Assembly: GCA_024511395.1 (NCBI GenBank)
Contig: JANELJ010000029.1
Coordinates: 1 to 12,532 of the forward strand
DNA length: 12,532 bases
Source of the DNA: Gammaproteobacteria bacterium
GTDB lineage: Bacteria; Pseudomonadota; Gammaproteobacteria; GRL18
Reading direction: 5' to 3'
Positions 1 to 7,754 of the stretch are shown piece by piece. Every line of letters starts with the position of its first letter. The first letter of the stretch is position 1. Both the position numbers and the translations under genes were made by a program. The notes beneath the pieces are model-generated. The model was not told where the DNA came from. It was given only the letters and a program-made list of their open reading frames with translations, and did not search any database.

Positions 1-32
1 TAGTCACTTGCCTGTTCCTTGTTCAAATTCAT
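1..32 (-). CDS. Possible start of an element-encoded protein, running off the left edge
   Basis: Inside the repeat, reading outward, an ATG at 32-30 opens a frame MNLNKEQASD that is still open at the window edge. It lies about 80 bp from the sharp inner edge of the repeat, a usual distance between an insertion-sequence terminus and its transposase start. There is no clear Shine-Dalgarno sequence. The fragment is too short to recognise, and the reading as a transposase start is inference from position only. An identical copy is at the right end. Confidence 0.25.
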   Translation of the reverse strand, partial: MNLNKEQASD

Positions 33-114
33 TTGATTTGGTCATTAAATGATCTGATCGAGAAACAGGCATTTAGTTCAATATTTTTTAGTTCTTATCC
101 AGAATTCAGGTTAA
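1..114. repeat. Left arm of 114-bp perfect inverted repeat, probable insertion-sequence end
   Basis: Bases 1-114 are the exact reverse complement of 12414-12527. Identity stops abruptly at 114/115, where the left side continues ttatct and the matching right side continues gtacat. The inner edge reads (T)TAACCTGAATTCTGG and contains the near-palindrome CC-t-GAATTC-t-GG. At this edge the repeat interrupts the antitoxin gene that should follow the BrnT gene. A repeat that starts sharply inside genes at both ends of a window suggests the terminus of a mobile element, with the sequenced piece ending inside each copy. The element family is not recognised. Confidence 0.9.
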
Positions 115-125
115 TTATCTCTCAT
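114..125 (-). pseudogene. First codons of a BrnT-partner antitoxin gene, cut off by the repeat
   Basis: An ATG at 125-123 overlaps the TGA of the BrnT gene in the sequence ATGA, the usual coupling of toxin and antitoxin in such pairs. It encodes M-R-D-N and then meets a stop formed by the TTAA at the repeat edge. An N-terminus beginning MRD or MRK is common for proteins encoded just after BrnT toxins, and the second pair in this window also has an MRK segment near its start. The rest of the gene is replaced by the repeat. The assignment is from context, because only four codons remain. Confidence 0.4.
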
Positions 126-415
126 CTTAAAAACCCTTTATACTGCTTTTGTTCAAATTTATTGGCTTTGCGTGCTGAAATGATCCTGATTTCTTCATCT
201 TTTGTCCTATAGCAATGACAAACCAGTAAAAGTCTTAATTCAGAGCTTTGGCCAAGCAATACAAACCGCTCTTCATCATCAGAATGGTCAGGATCAGGGA
301 TTAAACGGCCATTATCGTCAAAAAACACTGTTTTTGCCTCTTCAAAGGTAATTCCATGCTTTTTTTAATTTTTTAAGGCTTTAATTTCGTCCCAAGTAAA
401 TTTCAACTCATTCAT
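122..415 (-). pseudogene. brnT: BrnT-type toxin (DUF497), inactivated by one nonsense codon
   Basis: BrnT toxins are small ribonucleases of the RelE-like fold, encoded before an antitoxin that neutralises them. From an ATG at 415 the frame reads MNELKFTWDEIKALKN, then TAA at 367-365, then KKHGITFEEAKTVF and on to DPDHSDDEERFVLLG and IRIISARKANKFEQKQY. The stop sits where the family has Leu in its N-L-K-K-H-G motif, so one TTA-to-TAA change explains it. With that codon repaired the gene is 97 residues, the normal size. The remaining C-terminal 68 codons alone lack the N-terminal strand and helix and should not be active. The partner antitoxin is cut off by the inverted repeat, so loss of both is consistent. 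The same frame is also open upstream to about 535 but has no recognisable start there. Confidence 0.85.
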
Positions 416-571
416 ACAAAGTATAACTACATTGCAATTACAGTCTAGAAACAAAACGACAGAGCCATCCGCATTTCTACAAGGAATAACAATAGAATCA
501 ACAGCATTAAAGACATAATCTTTATGCTTTTTAATTTACAAATACGCAAAACTTGCACAAGTGGATATTAT

Positions 572-591
572 AGTCTGACTATTTCCAGACT
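572..591 (-). terminator. Small hairpin just after xerC, possible weak terminator
   Basis: AGTCTG at 572-577 and CAGACT at 586-591 form a six-pair stem with an eight-base loop, three bases past the xerC stop. In the minus-strand direction it is followed by an AT-rich stretch rather than a clean T run, so intrinsic termination would be weak. The position at the end of the dapF-DUF484-xerC operon is the main support. Confidence 0.35.
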
Positions 592-594
592 GTT

Positions 595-1497
595 TTATCC
601 GATTTTATGTCTTTTTTTCCTAGCTCTGGGATGAGCCTTGTCATACACTTCCGCTAGGTGTTGGAAATCCAGATGGGTATAGACTTGTGTGGTTGAAATA
701 TCTGCATGGCCCAGTAATTCCTGAACCGCACGTAAATTACCGCTAGATTCCAGTATATGGCTGGCAAATGAATGACGCAGCATGTGGGGATGCAGATGTA
801 TGGGCAGTCCCTGTTCAATGGCCAGTTGTTCTAGTTTTTGCTGTACTGCACGCGGTGTAATGCGGGTACCAAAGCGGGATACAAATAAGGCTGGTTCATC
901 GGCTTTGGCCAGTTTGCTGCGCACTTTAAGCCATTTTTCCAGTGCTTCCAGCGCCTTACGGCCTACCGGCAGATCTCTTTCCTTGTTGCCCTTACCGGTG
1001 ACTCTTAGCTGCTGTTCCCGGCGTTTAATATCGTGCAGATTAATACTAACCAGTTCTGACAGACGCAGGCCGGAGGAGTACAGCAGTTCAAACATGGCCC
1101 GGTCACGGGTATGGTAAACATCTTGATCAGTTTCTGTCAGCAACTGATCAAGTTGTTCAATATCCGGTGCTTTAGGCAGCTTGCGACCACTTTTAGGGGC
1201 TGGTATCCCTTTAACCGGATTATGTTTGATTTTTTGCTCACGGATAAGGTATTCAAATAAGCACCGCAGTGAGGATAGTTGGCGTTGAAGGGTTTTACCG
1301 GAATGACCGGTTCGATGCTGGTAGGCGACCCAGGCACGGATCTGATGGCTGTTTAATTGCTCCCAGTGCTTAATATCCTTATCTTTAAAATAGTCCTGAG
1401 CCTGAAAGAGATCCCGCCGGTAACTGATAAGGGTATTATGCGACAGTTGACGTTCTGTTTTCAGGTAGTCCAGAAAATCGTCGACTGTCTGCTGCAT
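595..1497 (-). CDS. xerC: Site-specific tyrosine recombinase XerC
   Basis: XerC acts with XerD at the chromosomal dif site, at the septum with FtsK, to resolve chromosome dimers; plasmids and some phages also use it. The 300-residue protein has the N-terminal core-binding SAM-like domain (about 1-90) and the C-terminal catalytic domain (about 110-290). All catalytic residues are present: R145 in GLRLSELV, K169 in TGKGNKER, H238 and R241 in HPHMLRHSFA, H264 in LLGHADISTT and the nucleophile Y273 in QVYTHLDFQH. Spacing and length match E. coli XerC (298 residues). It is the last gene of a minus-strand operon, six bases after DUF484, in the order dapF-DUF484-xerC known from many gammaproteobacteria. 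No good Shine-Dalgarno sequence precedes its ATG, so translation may depend on coupling to DUF484. The HPHxLRHSFA and DFQHLA segments favour XerC over XerD. Confidence 0.97.
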   Translation of the reverse strand: MQQTVDDFLDYLKTERQLSHNTLISYRRDLFQAQDYFKDKDIKHWEQLNSHQIRAWVAYQHRTGHSGKTLQRQLSSLRCLFEYLIREQKIKHNPVKGIPAPKSGRKLPKAPDIEQLDQLLTETDQDVYHTRDRAMFELLYSSGLRLSELVSINLHDIKRREQQLRVTGKGNKERDLPVGRKALEALEKWLKVRSKLAKADEPALFVSRFGTRITPRAVQQKLEQLAIEQGLPIHLHPHMLRHSFASHILESSGNLRAVQELLGHADISTTQVYTHLDFQHLAEVYDKAHPRARKKRHKIG

Positions 1498-1503
1498 TAT
1501 TTT

Positions 1504-2226
1504 TTATTTAATAAAACGATGCAAGACATAGCTCAATGTTTCAGCCAGCCGTTCCAGAAAAACCGTACCCATATCCGTATTAAAACGCCGGATATTATTA
1601 CTGCCCAGAACCAGGGCGCCAAAGCAGTTATTTTTTTCCACAAATAACGGCAGCACCGCTAATGATGCAATGAATTCCACTTTTTCTTCAAATAATTCTT
1701 CAAGAGGCAGGGTCTTAAAAAAGCCGCACATGGGTTTACGCAAATTCAGCAGTTTTTCCAGCTCTACGGCCAGGGTAGTGCCTAGCTCAATAAACAGATG
1801 CTCCGGCTGATCCGCCTGCGGTTCACTAAACAACTTTAATGACAGGGCATCCACAGAAAACTCATTGCCCAGATGTTCATCGAGAACCACTTCACAGGCA
1901 TCGATTTCCTGACAGTCCAGCAGGGATAGGGTCAGTTTATGTATTTTGAGGTTAGATTTTTCATTATCTCTGGCAATATCAATTAACTCAGCCAGCTGAG
2001 CTTTCTGCTGACGGTTCTGATCACGCAGAATATCCACCTGACGTTCGATCAGCGATACGGCCGAGCCGCTGGCATGAGGAACTGTTAAGTCGGCCATTAG
2101 AGCGGCATGGTGGTTAAAAAAATCAGGATGTGACTTTAAATACTCAATAGTAATCTGTTCTTCATCCACGGGTGTGGTTTCAGAGCGATTAGTAAGTTCA
2201 TCTTGCGGTGCTGCGGTTGAATTCAT
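1504..2226 (-). CDS. DUF484 (YigA-type) GAF-like protein
   Basis: This 240-residue protein belongs to the DUF484 family encoded between dapF and xerC in many gammaproteobacteria (YigA in E. coli); its biochemical role is not established. Visible family features are the segment YLKSHPDFFNHHAALMADL (about 29-47), the SAVSLIERQVDILRDQNR helix that probably forms a coiled coil (about 55-75), and a C-terminal half predicted to be a GAF-like sensory fold, ending LAETLSYVLHRFIK. Its ATG overlaps the dapF stop as ATGA, so it is probably translated by coupling to dapF. xerC starts six bases after its stop. The gene is intact, and no ligand-binding residues can be named from sequence alone. Confidence 0.92.
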   Translation of the reverse strand: MNSTAAPQDELTNRSETTPVDEEQITIEYLKSHPDFFNHHAALMADLTVPHASGSAVSLIERQVDILRDQNRQQKAQLAELIDIARDNEKSNLKIHKLTLSLLDCQEIDACEVVLDEHLGNEFSVDALSLKLFSEPQADQPEHLFIELGTTLAVELEKLLNLRKPMCGFFKTLPLEELFEEKVEFIASLAVLPLFVEKNNCFGALVLGSNNIRRFNTDMGTVFLERLAETLSYVLHRFIK

Positions 2227-3077
2227 ATTTCTATTTGACCTTCATAAACAAAACTGGCCAGGCCAGTCATCATCAAATTATGTTCTTTATTCTGCCAGTG
2301 GATATGCAGACTGCCTGCCGGCAGCATCACTTCGACCTGCTCATCGAGCCAGCCGCGTGATATCCCGTTTGCCACGGCCGCACAGGCCCCGGTACCACAG
2401 GCCAGAGTCTCTCCGGACCCTCGTTCAAACACTCTAAGGCGGATATGCGCCCTGTCCAGAACCTGCATAAAGCCGACATTTACCCGGTTAGGGAATGCCG
2501 GATGGGATTCCAGTATAGTACCTGTTTCGATGACCGGAAACCGGTCAATATCCTCAACTTTAAGGGTAATATGAGGATTACCCATAGACACAGCGGAAAA
2601 TTCCACTGTTTCGGTACGATTAGACTGTTCAATAGTCAGAGTATAGCGATTATCGGCCACAGAATCATCCTCTGAAGGCACAAAGGGCAGAACACCCGGC
2701 TCAAAATCCGGCTGCCCCATATCAACAGTCACCTGATCATCATCGGTAATCGTCAGAGTTATAATACCACTATAGGTTTCCACCACAATGGTCTTTTTAT
2801 CTGTTAATTTTTTTTCATACACAAAACGCGCAAAACACCGCGCCCCGTTCCCGCATTGCTCCACCTCACTGCCGTCGGCATTAAAAATCCGGTATTTAAA
2901 ATCCACCCCATCCGTCTGTGTTGCTTCCACCAGCAATAATTGATCACAACCCACACCAAAGCGCCGATCCGCAATAAAGCGCACCTGCTCCGGTGTCAGT
3001 TCTATGGTCTGATTAATGGCATCAATAACAACAAAGTCATTACCGAGGCCGTGCATTTTAGTAAAACTTATTTGCAT
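2223..3077 (-). CDS. dapF: Diaminopimelate epimerase DapF
   Basis: DapF converts LL-diaminopimelate to the meso form in the cytoplasm, the last step before LysA in lysine synthesis and the source of meso-DAP for peptidoglycan. The 284-residue protein has the two-fold epimerase architecture. The two catalytic cysteines are present: C75 in EVEQCGNGARCF and C227 in GETLACGTGACA. Other family segments are the N-terminal FTKMHGLGNDFVVID, the GVGCDQLL loop and MGNPHITL (about 165-172). Length is close to the usual 274-285. It heads the operon dapF-DUF484-xerC and overlaps DUF484 by four bases. No clear Shine-Dalgarno sequence precedes its ATG. hemW is divergent, 110 bases away. In E. coli an lppL-type lipoprotein gene and cyaY lie on this side, so the upstream context differs here. 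Confidence 0.97.
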   Translation of the reverse strand: MQISFTKMHGLGNDFVVIDAINQTIELTPEQVRFIADRRFGVGCDQLLLVEATQTDGVDFKYRIFNADGSEVEQCGNGARCFARFVYEKKLTDKKTIVVETYSGIITLTITDDDQVTVDMGQPDFEPGVLPFVPSEDDSVADNRYTLTIEQSNRTETVEFSAVSMGNPHITLKVEDIDRFPVIETGTILESHPAFPNRVNVGFMQVLDRAHIRLRVFERGSGETLACGTGACAAVANGISRGWLDEQVEVMLPAGSLHIHWQNKEHNLMMTGLASFVYEGQIEI

Positions 3078-3187
3078 GTTTTGTTTATTATTGGTTGTTA
3101 GTTCACATTGTAGTCCGCCTCAGAATACGGTTTACCGGACAGCAAAAAACATATCCCCCCAACCAAAATCTATCATAAAATAAACAG
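3078..3187. promoter_or_regulatory. Divergent intergenic region between dapF and hemW
   Basis: This is the only space available for promoters of both the dapF operon and hemW, whose 5' ends face each other across it. Possible -10 boxes are TACAAT on the minus strand (3112-3107) and TATCAT on the plus strand (3171-3176), but neither has a good -35 box at the right distance. The region holds promoters by position only; exact sites are uncertain. No operator-like palindrome stands out. Confidence 0.35.
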
Positions 3188-4372
3188 ATGCTAAATTTTA
3201 CCACATTGCCTCCTCTTTCTCTGTACATCCACTACCCTTGGTGCGCAAAAAAATGCCCCTATTGCGATTTTAACTCCTATGCCACCGCCAATAACAGCGA
3301 GCTAAGTAATAAACAGGGCGATAAAGAGCGCGACATGGCCTATGTTAAAGCCTTATTACAGGATTTACAGCAGGAACTGCCATCTATCTGGGGCCGAACA
3401 GTTCATACCGTGTTTATCGGCGGCGGCACCCCCAGTCTGATCCATCCTGATGCCCTGCATGAATTAATAAGCCATATCAAGGCACTGCTTAATCTGCCGC
3501 CTATGGCTGAGATCACCATGGAAGCCAATCCCGGTACCGTGGATCAGGATAAATTTACTGCCTTCAGGCAGGCCGGCATTACCCGGCTGTCCATGGGCAT
3601 TCAGAGCTTTGATAATGCACTGCTGCAGCGGATAGGACGCATCCATAATTCTCTACAGGCCAAACAGGCCATTAACCGGGCACAGGAAGGCGGGTTTGAC
3701 AATATTAACCTGGATCTGATGTATGCTCTGCCGGGACAAAGCCTGCAGCAGGCGCTTGACGATGTACAGCAGGCTCTGGATTTTGATACCGCTCATCTGT
3801 CTCACTATCAGCTGACTCTGGAGCCTAATACCCTGTTTGCCAGCCAACCGCCCTGGTTACCGGATGATGATCTGGCCTGGGATATGCAACTTGAATGTCA
3901 GCAGTTACTGCGTGACCATGGACTGTATCATTATGAAATTTCAGCCTATAGCAAACCCGGCCAGCACAGCCGCCATAACCTTAATTACTGGCAGTTCGGC
4001 GACTATATGGGTATTGGTGCCGGTGCCCATGGCAAGATATCCGATGCATCCAGACAGAGCATTACCCGGCACTGGAAAGTGAAGCATCCGGCCTCTTATT
4101 TGGAAAAAGCTCAGAATTCCATTATGATTGGAGGGGAAGAACGTTTATCCAGAAAGGATATCGGCTTTGAATTTATGCTTAATGCTTCACGCCTGGTGGA
4201 CGGCTTTGACACTGAAATCTTTGCCCTGCACACCGGCCTTGCCATTAATCAGATAGCAGCAGGGCTGCAAAAAGCCGTGGAACTGGATTTAATTGAGTGG
4301 GAACTGCACCATATCAAACCAACCGAACGGGGGCTTCGATATCTCAATGAACTACAGGCAATCTTCTTATAG
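3188..4372 (+). CDS. hemW: Radical SAM family heme chaperone HemW
   Basis: HemW (YggW) binds heme and a radical-SAM [4Fe-4S] cluster and is thought to deliver heme to acceptor proteins in the cytoplasm. It was formerly annotated as an oxygen-independent coproporphyrinogen oxidase. The 394-residue protein starts YIHYPWCAKKCPYCDFNS, with the cluster ligands C19, C23 and C26 in a CxxxCxxC motif, followed by the SAM-binding segment FIGGGTPSL (about 77-85), then MEANPGT, RLSMGIQSF and NLDLMYALPGQ. The C-terminal part is the HemN_C-like domain with HNLNYW, GIGAGAHG and the GFEFMLNASRL segment. The short N-terminus before the cluster is typical of HemW and unlike HemN. The gene is intact and its last 26 bases overlap the start of the decayed nnrD. 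Confidence 0.94.
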   Translation: MLNFTTLPPLSLYIHYPWCAKKCPYCDFNSYATANNSELSNKQGDKERDMAYVKALLQDLQQELPSIWGRTVHTVFIGGGTPSLIHPDALHELISHIKALLNLPPMAEITMEANPGTVDQDKFTAFRQAGITRLSMGIQSFDNALLQRIGRIHNSLQAKQAINRAQEGGFDNINLDLMYALPGQSLQQALDDVQQALDFDTAHLSHYQLTLEPNTLFASQPPWLPDDDLAWDMQLECQQLLRDHGLYHYEISAYSKPGQHSRHNLNYWQFGDYMGIGAGAHGKISDASRQSITRHWKVKHPASYLEKAQNSIMIGGEERLSRKDIGFEFMLNASRLVDGFDTEIFALHTGLAINQIAAGLQKAVELDLIEWELHHIKPTERGLRYLNELQAIFL

Positions 4373-5820
4373 CGACAGCCCAATTAGCAGCGACTCTGAC
4401 GGGAAGGCCTCCCGTGCCGAATGTTATCTGGCCACCCAGCCGCAGCACGATAACCATGACCGGTATAACTATATCCATTATTGTTATACCAAAGAGGCCG
4501 TACGCAGGCTGGATGAGCTGATGGTTGAGGAAGGGTTGGTAGACAATAGCTACCAGCTGATGACCCGTGCGGCCGAACGTCTGCTGGATTTTATTAACCG
4601 TAATTATCCCCGTATAGAACACATTACCATTTTCTGCGGTGCCGGAAATAATGCCGGTGACGGCTATGTGCTGGCGTGACTGGCTAAGCTGCGGCGGCAG
4701 TATTGATTCTATGGAAGAGGTGCATTTTCAGGCTACTGACCTGATTGTAGATGCCCTTATCGGCACCGGCCTGGATCGTACTCTGGAAAACGAGTGGTAT
4801 GACACTATAGCGGCCATTAATAACGCCGGCACTCCAGTATTATCCGTTGATATCCCCTCCGGCCTGTATGCCAATACCGGCTCTGTCCACGGTATTGCAG
4901 TCAAGGCCAATAATACGGTCACTTTTATTGCTCAAAAACAGGGTATGTACACCGCACAGGCCCGGCATTACTGCGGCAAAATTCATTTTTCTACTCTGGG
5001 AGTGGATGAATCCTTATACAATAAGGTTGAGCATAGTGCGATATTAATGGAATGGGCGGATGTGGGCGACAAATTACCCTGCCGCAGCCCTGTTAGCCAT
5101 AAAGGGGATAATGGTCATATTCTGATCATCGGCGGTGACTACGGTATGGGCGGTGCCTGCCGTATTGCCGGTGAAGCCGCCTTACGCAGCGGTGCCAGGC
5201 TGGTCAGTATTGCCACCCGCAAGGAAAATGTCAGCGCCATTACCGGCTCCAGGCCGGAATTAATGGTACATGGTATAGAGCATCCTGATGAACTGGAGCC
5301 TTTACTGGAAAAGGCCAATGCCATTGCTATCGGCCCGGAACTGGGTACTCAGCAGTGGGGCATAGCCCTGCTGGATAAAATAACCCACTACCTGAAACAC
5401 CTGCCCGATGACAGTCCGCCAATTTACTGCGTGGTAGATGCCGATGCTCTGAATATTATGGCTAAGCATAATGTGGTGATCCACAATCCGGATATTATTT
5501 ATACCCCGCATTTTGGTGAGGCCTGGCGGTTGTTGAAATACAACTCTGAATGTCCCGATGAAAATACCGATCGATTTAATATGATCCGCTCTTTAAAAGA
5601 GAAGTACCACGGTACTTTTATTCTCAAAGGTGCCGGTATGGGCGACTGCCTCACCGGTATTATGGCGGCCTTACTGGGACAGGGGCTTTCAGTATCCGAT
5701 GCCGCCTAGGTGGGTGTCTGCCTGCACGCCAAGGCCAGTGACCTAGCTGCAATTGATGGTAAAAACGGAATGATTGTCAGCGATCTGTTTCCCAAAATCT
5801 GGCAGATTTTAAATGACTAA
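4347..5820 (+). pseudogene. nnrD: Bifunctional NAD(P)H-hydrate epimerase/dehydratase NnrD, multiply broken
   Basis: The intact family (YjeF) repairs damaged NADH and NADPH hydrates: the N-terminal domain epimerises them and the C-terminal ADP-dependent dehydratase regenerates the coenzyme. From the ATG at 4347 the N-terminal domain reads to CGAGNNAGDGYVLA and then TGA at 4677-4679, where the family has R-L-A (a CGA-to-TGA change). LAKL follows in the same frame, then sequence resumes in another frame near GGSID, with an estimated 30 family residues missing. From there DLIVDALIGTGL, SVDIPSGL and the dehydratase domain (GHILIIGGDYGMGGA, VVDADALN, TPHFGEA) are good. About 25 residues are lost in frame between FILKGAG and MGDCLTG, removing the conserved NPGMASGG segment. 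TAG at 5707-5709 then replaces a likely CAG, and VGVCLHAKASDLAAIDG continues in frame to TAA at 5818-5820. Neither domain can be functional. The N-terminus before YTKEAVRRLDELM is about 35-40 residues longer than usual. Confidence 0.93.
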
Positions 5821-5845
5821 TCAGCTATTCCGCATTTAGGGCTAT

Positions 5846-6157
5846 TCAGCACTTAATCTGTCCGCGGTATTCACCATCAGGCCCGTATAATTTGCCGTCA
5901 CGAATAAAACCGCGGCTGCTGCCATCTGCATTTAAAAGGGTCTGGCCGCGGATCTGGCCGATAAAATGGCCGTCTTTATCATACATACGGCCTCGTTTAG
6001 TGATCATACCGATGTATTTGCCGCGGTCATCATACATACGACCATCCATTAGTTTCGATTTATAGCCGCCCTGCGAATCGGTCAGCTCAACAGCAGAAGC
6101 ATTGCCGGCCAATAACATGACTGACATAAGCAGGCACAGACACCGTTTTATTTTCAT
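5846..6157 (-). CDS. Small secreted protein with four YDxxGxxIGxI repeats, 4-fold beta-flower-like
   Basis: This 103-residue protein has a signal peptide of about 22 residues ([18 protein letters not shown], cleavage after ASA) and should be periplasmic. The mature part holds four tandem units: [41 protein letters not shown] and [14 protein letters not shown]. Each looks like two short beta strands joined by a D/N-x-x/D-G turn. This resembles the short-repeat proteins called 4-fold beta-flower, an assignment from pattern memory only; their function is unknown. It ends in a lone Cys. Its ATG overlaps the ubiD stop as ATGA, so it is probably translated by coupling to ubiD. A role in ubiquinone synthesis is not implied, since UbiD is cytoplasmic and this protein is exported. 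Confidence 0.8.
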   Translation of the reverse strand: MKIKRCLCLLMSVMLLAGNASAVELTDSQGGYKSKLMDGRMYDDRGKYIGMITKRGRMYDKDGHFIGQIRGQTLLNADGSSRGFIRDGKLYGPDGEYRGQIKC

Positions 6158-7623
6158 AGTTTTATTCCTAATTTATCCCACATTTCATCCACTTTTTTAA
6201 CAATTGCCTCATCTTTGATAATCGGTCGCCCCCATTCCCGGGTGGTTTCACCCTGCCATTTACTGGTGGCGTCCATACCCATTTTTGAGCCCAGACCCGA
6301 TACCGGCGAGGCAAAGTCCAGATAGTCAATGGGAGTATTTTCCACCAGAAGGGTATCCCGTGCCGGATCCATACGGGTAGTCATAGCCCAGATCACATCA
6401 TTCCAGTCGCGCACATTCACATCATCATCACAGACAATAACAAACTTGGTGTACATAAACTGACGTAAAAATGACCAGACCCCGAACATCACGCGTTTTG
6501 CATGACCGGGATACTGTTTTTTCATACTGACTACAGCCATCCGGTAAGAACAGCCTTCCGGGGGCAGATAAAAGTCCGCAATTTCCGGAAACTGCTTTTG
6601 CAGAATAGGTACAAACACCTCATTGAGAGCCACACCTAGCACCGCCGGTTCATCAGGTGGGCGGCCGGTATAGGTACTGTGATAAATGGGATCTTTACGC
6701 AAGGTGATACGTTCAATGGTAAATACCGGGAAGCTGTCTACTTCATTATAATAACCCGTATGATCTCCGAACGGCCCTTCCGGCGCCTCATCACCCGGTT
6801 CCAGGTAACCTTCAAGGACAATTTCACTGCTTGCAGGCACCTGCAGATCATTACCAATGGATTTAACCAGTTCGGTTTTGCAGCCGCGCAGTAAACCAGC
6901 AAAGGCATATTCTGAAAGAGCATCGGGTACGGGAGTAACTGCCGCCAGAATAGTGGCCGGATCAGTACCCAGAGCCACGGAAACCGGAAAGCGTTCGCCC
7001 GGATGCTGTTCCTGCCACTCCCGATAATCCAGGGAACCACCACGGTGAGCCAGCCAGCGCATAATTACCTTGTTTTTAGCAATCACCTGCTGACGGTAAA
7101 TACCCAGGTTCTGCCGGTCCTTATTCGGTCCCCGTGTTACTACCAGCCCCCAGGTAATTAAGGGGCCGGCATCTTCCGGCCAGCAGGTCTGGATGGGCAG
7201 CTTATTTAAATCCACCTCATCACCTTCCCAGACAACCTTCTGACAGGGTGCCCGTTTAACTACTTTAGGTGACATATCCAGTACCTTGCGGTACATAGGC
7301 AGGGTCTGCAGGGCAGCTTTAAAGCCTTTAGGTGGTTTAGGCTCTTTTAAAAAGGCCAGTAACTGACCTATTTCACGCAAAGCTGAGACATTATCTTCCC
7401 CCATACCCAGGGCAACCCGACGGGGTGTGCCGAATAAATTAGCCAGTACCGGCACAAAATGACCCACAGGGTTTTCAAATAACAGCGCCGGGCCTTCGGC
7501 TCTGAGCACCCGATCGGCAATTTCTGTCATTTCCAGATTGGGATCAACAGGGTGTTTTATGCGCTTTAGTTCACCTATCTCTTCTAGTTTGTCAACAAAT
7601 TCGCGCAAGTCTTTGTATTTCAT
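6154..7623 (-). CDS. ubiD: 4-hydroxy-3-polyprenylbenzoate decarboxylase UbiD
   Basis: UbiD decarboxylates 3-polyprenyl-4-hydroxybenzoate in ubiquinone synthesis, using the prenylated FMN made by UbiX. The 489-residue protein is full length (E. coli UbiD about 497). Family segments include [20 protein letters not shown] at the start, the prFMN-contacting region [11 protein letters not shown] (about 171-181), LAHRGGS, and [11 protein letters not shown], in which E282 and D287 correspond to the acidic catalytic pair of the family. [13 protein letters not shown] and [20 protein letters not shown] follow, and the C-terminus is [14 protein letters not shown]. An AAAGG sequence six bases before the ATG is a good ribosome binding site. 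It heads a two-gene unit with the repeat protein. In many gammaproteobacteria rho lies upstream; here that position holds a possible small RNA and toxin-antitoxin remains. Confidence 0.97.
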   Translation of the reverse strand: MKYKDLREFVDKLEEIGELKRIKHPVDPNLEMTEIADRVLRAEGPALLFENPVGHFVPVLANLFGTPRRVALGMGEDNVSALREIGQLLAFLKEPKPPKGFKAALQTLPMYRKVLDMSPKVVKRAPCQKVVWEGDEVDLNKLPIQTCWPEDAGPLITWGLVVTRGPNKDRQNLGIYRQQVIAKNKVIMRWLAHRGGSLDYREWQEQHPGERFPVSVALGTDPATILAAVTPVPDALSEYAFAGLLRGCKTELVKSIGNDLQVPASSEIVLEGYLEPGDEAPEGPFGDHTGYYNEVDSFPVFTIERITLRKDPIYHSTYTGRPPDEPAVLGVALNEVFVPILQKQFPEIADFYLPPEGCSYRMAVVSMKKQYPGHAKRVMFGVWSFLRQFMYTKFVIVCDDDVNVRDWNDVIWAMTTRMDPARDTLLVENTPIDYLDFASPVSGLGSKMGMDATSKWQGETTREWGRPIIKDEAIVKKVDEMWDKLGIKL

Positions 7624-7754
7624 AAAAACCTTTAAAAATAAATACTTAAATCAATCCCTCAGCCCAAAATTCAGACCGGAAAAGTTTAAAAAATATTAAA
7701 AAAATGAGTATTTGTTCATTGCATTGAACCAATTTCGAACTACACTGTCTATAT

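Noticed and set aside
18..40. Similarity between the repeat (ttgttcaaattcattt) and the 3' part of the first BrnT gene (148-168)
   Set aside because: About 17 of 21 bases agree in AT-rich DNA, and the surrounding bases do not align; too short to claim common origin.
782..1117. 111-codon open frame on the plus strand opposite xerC
   Set aside because: It is a shadow of the xerC coding sequence with no start signal and a low-complexity Ser/Arg/Leu composition.
595..1497. Integron integrase or phage integrase instead of XerC
   Set aside because: The length, residue spacing and the dapF-DUF484-xerC operon are those of chromosomal XerC; there is no integron-specific insertion and no attC-like array nearby.
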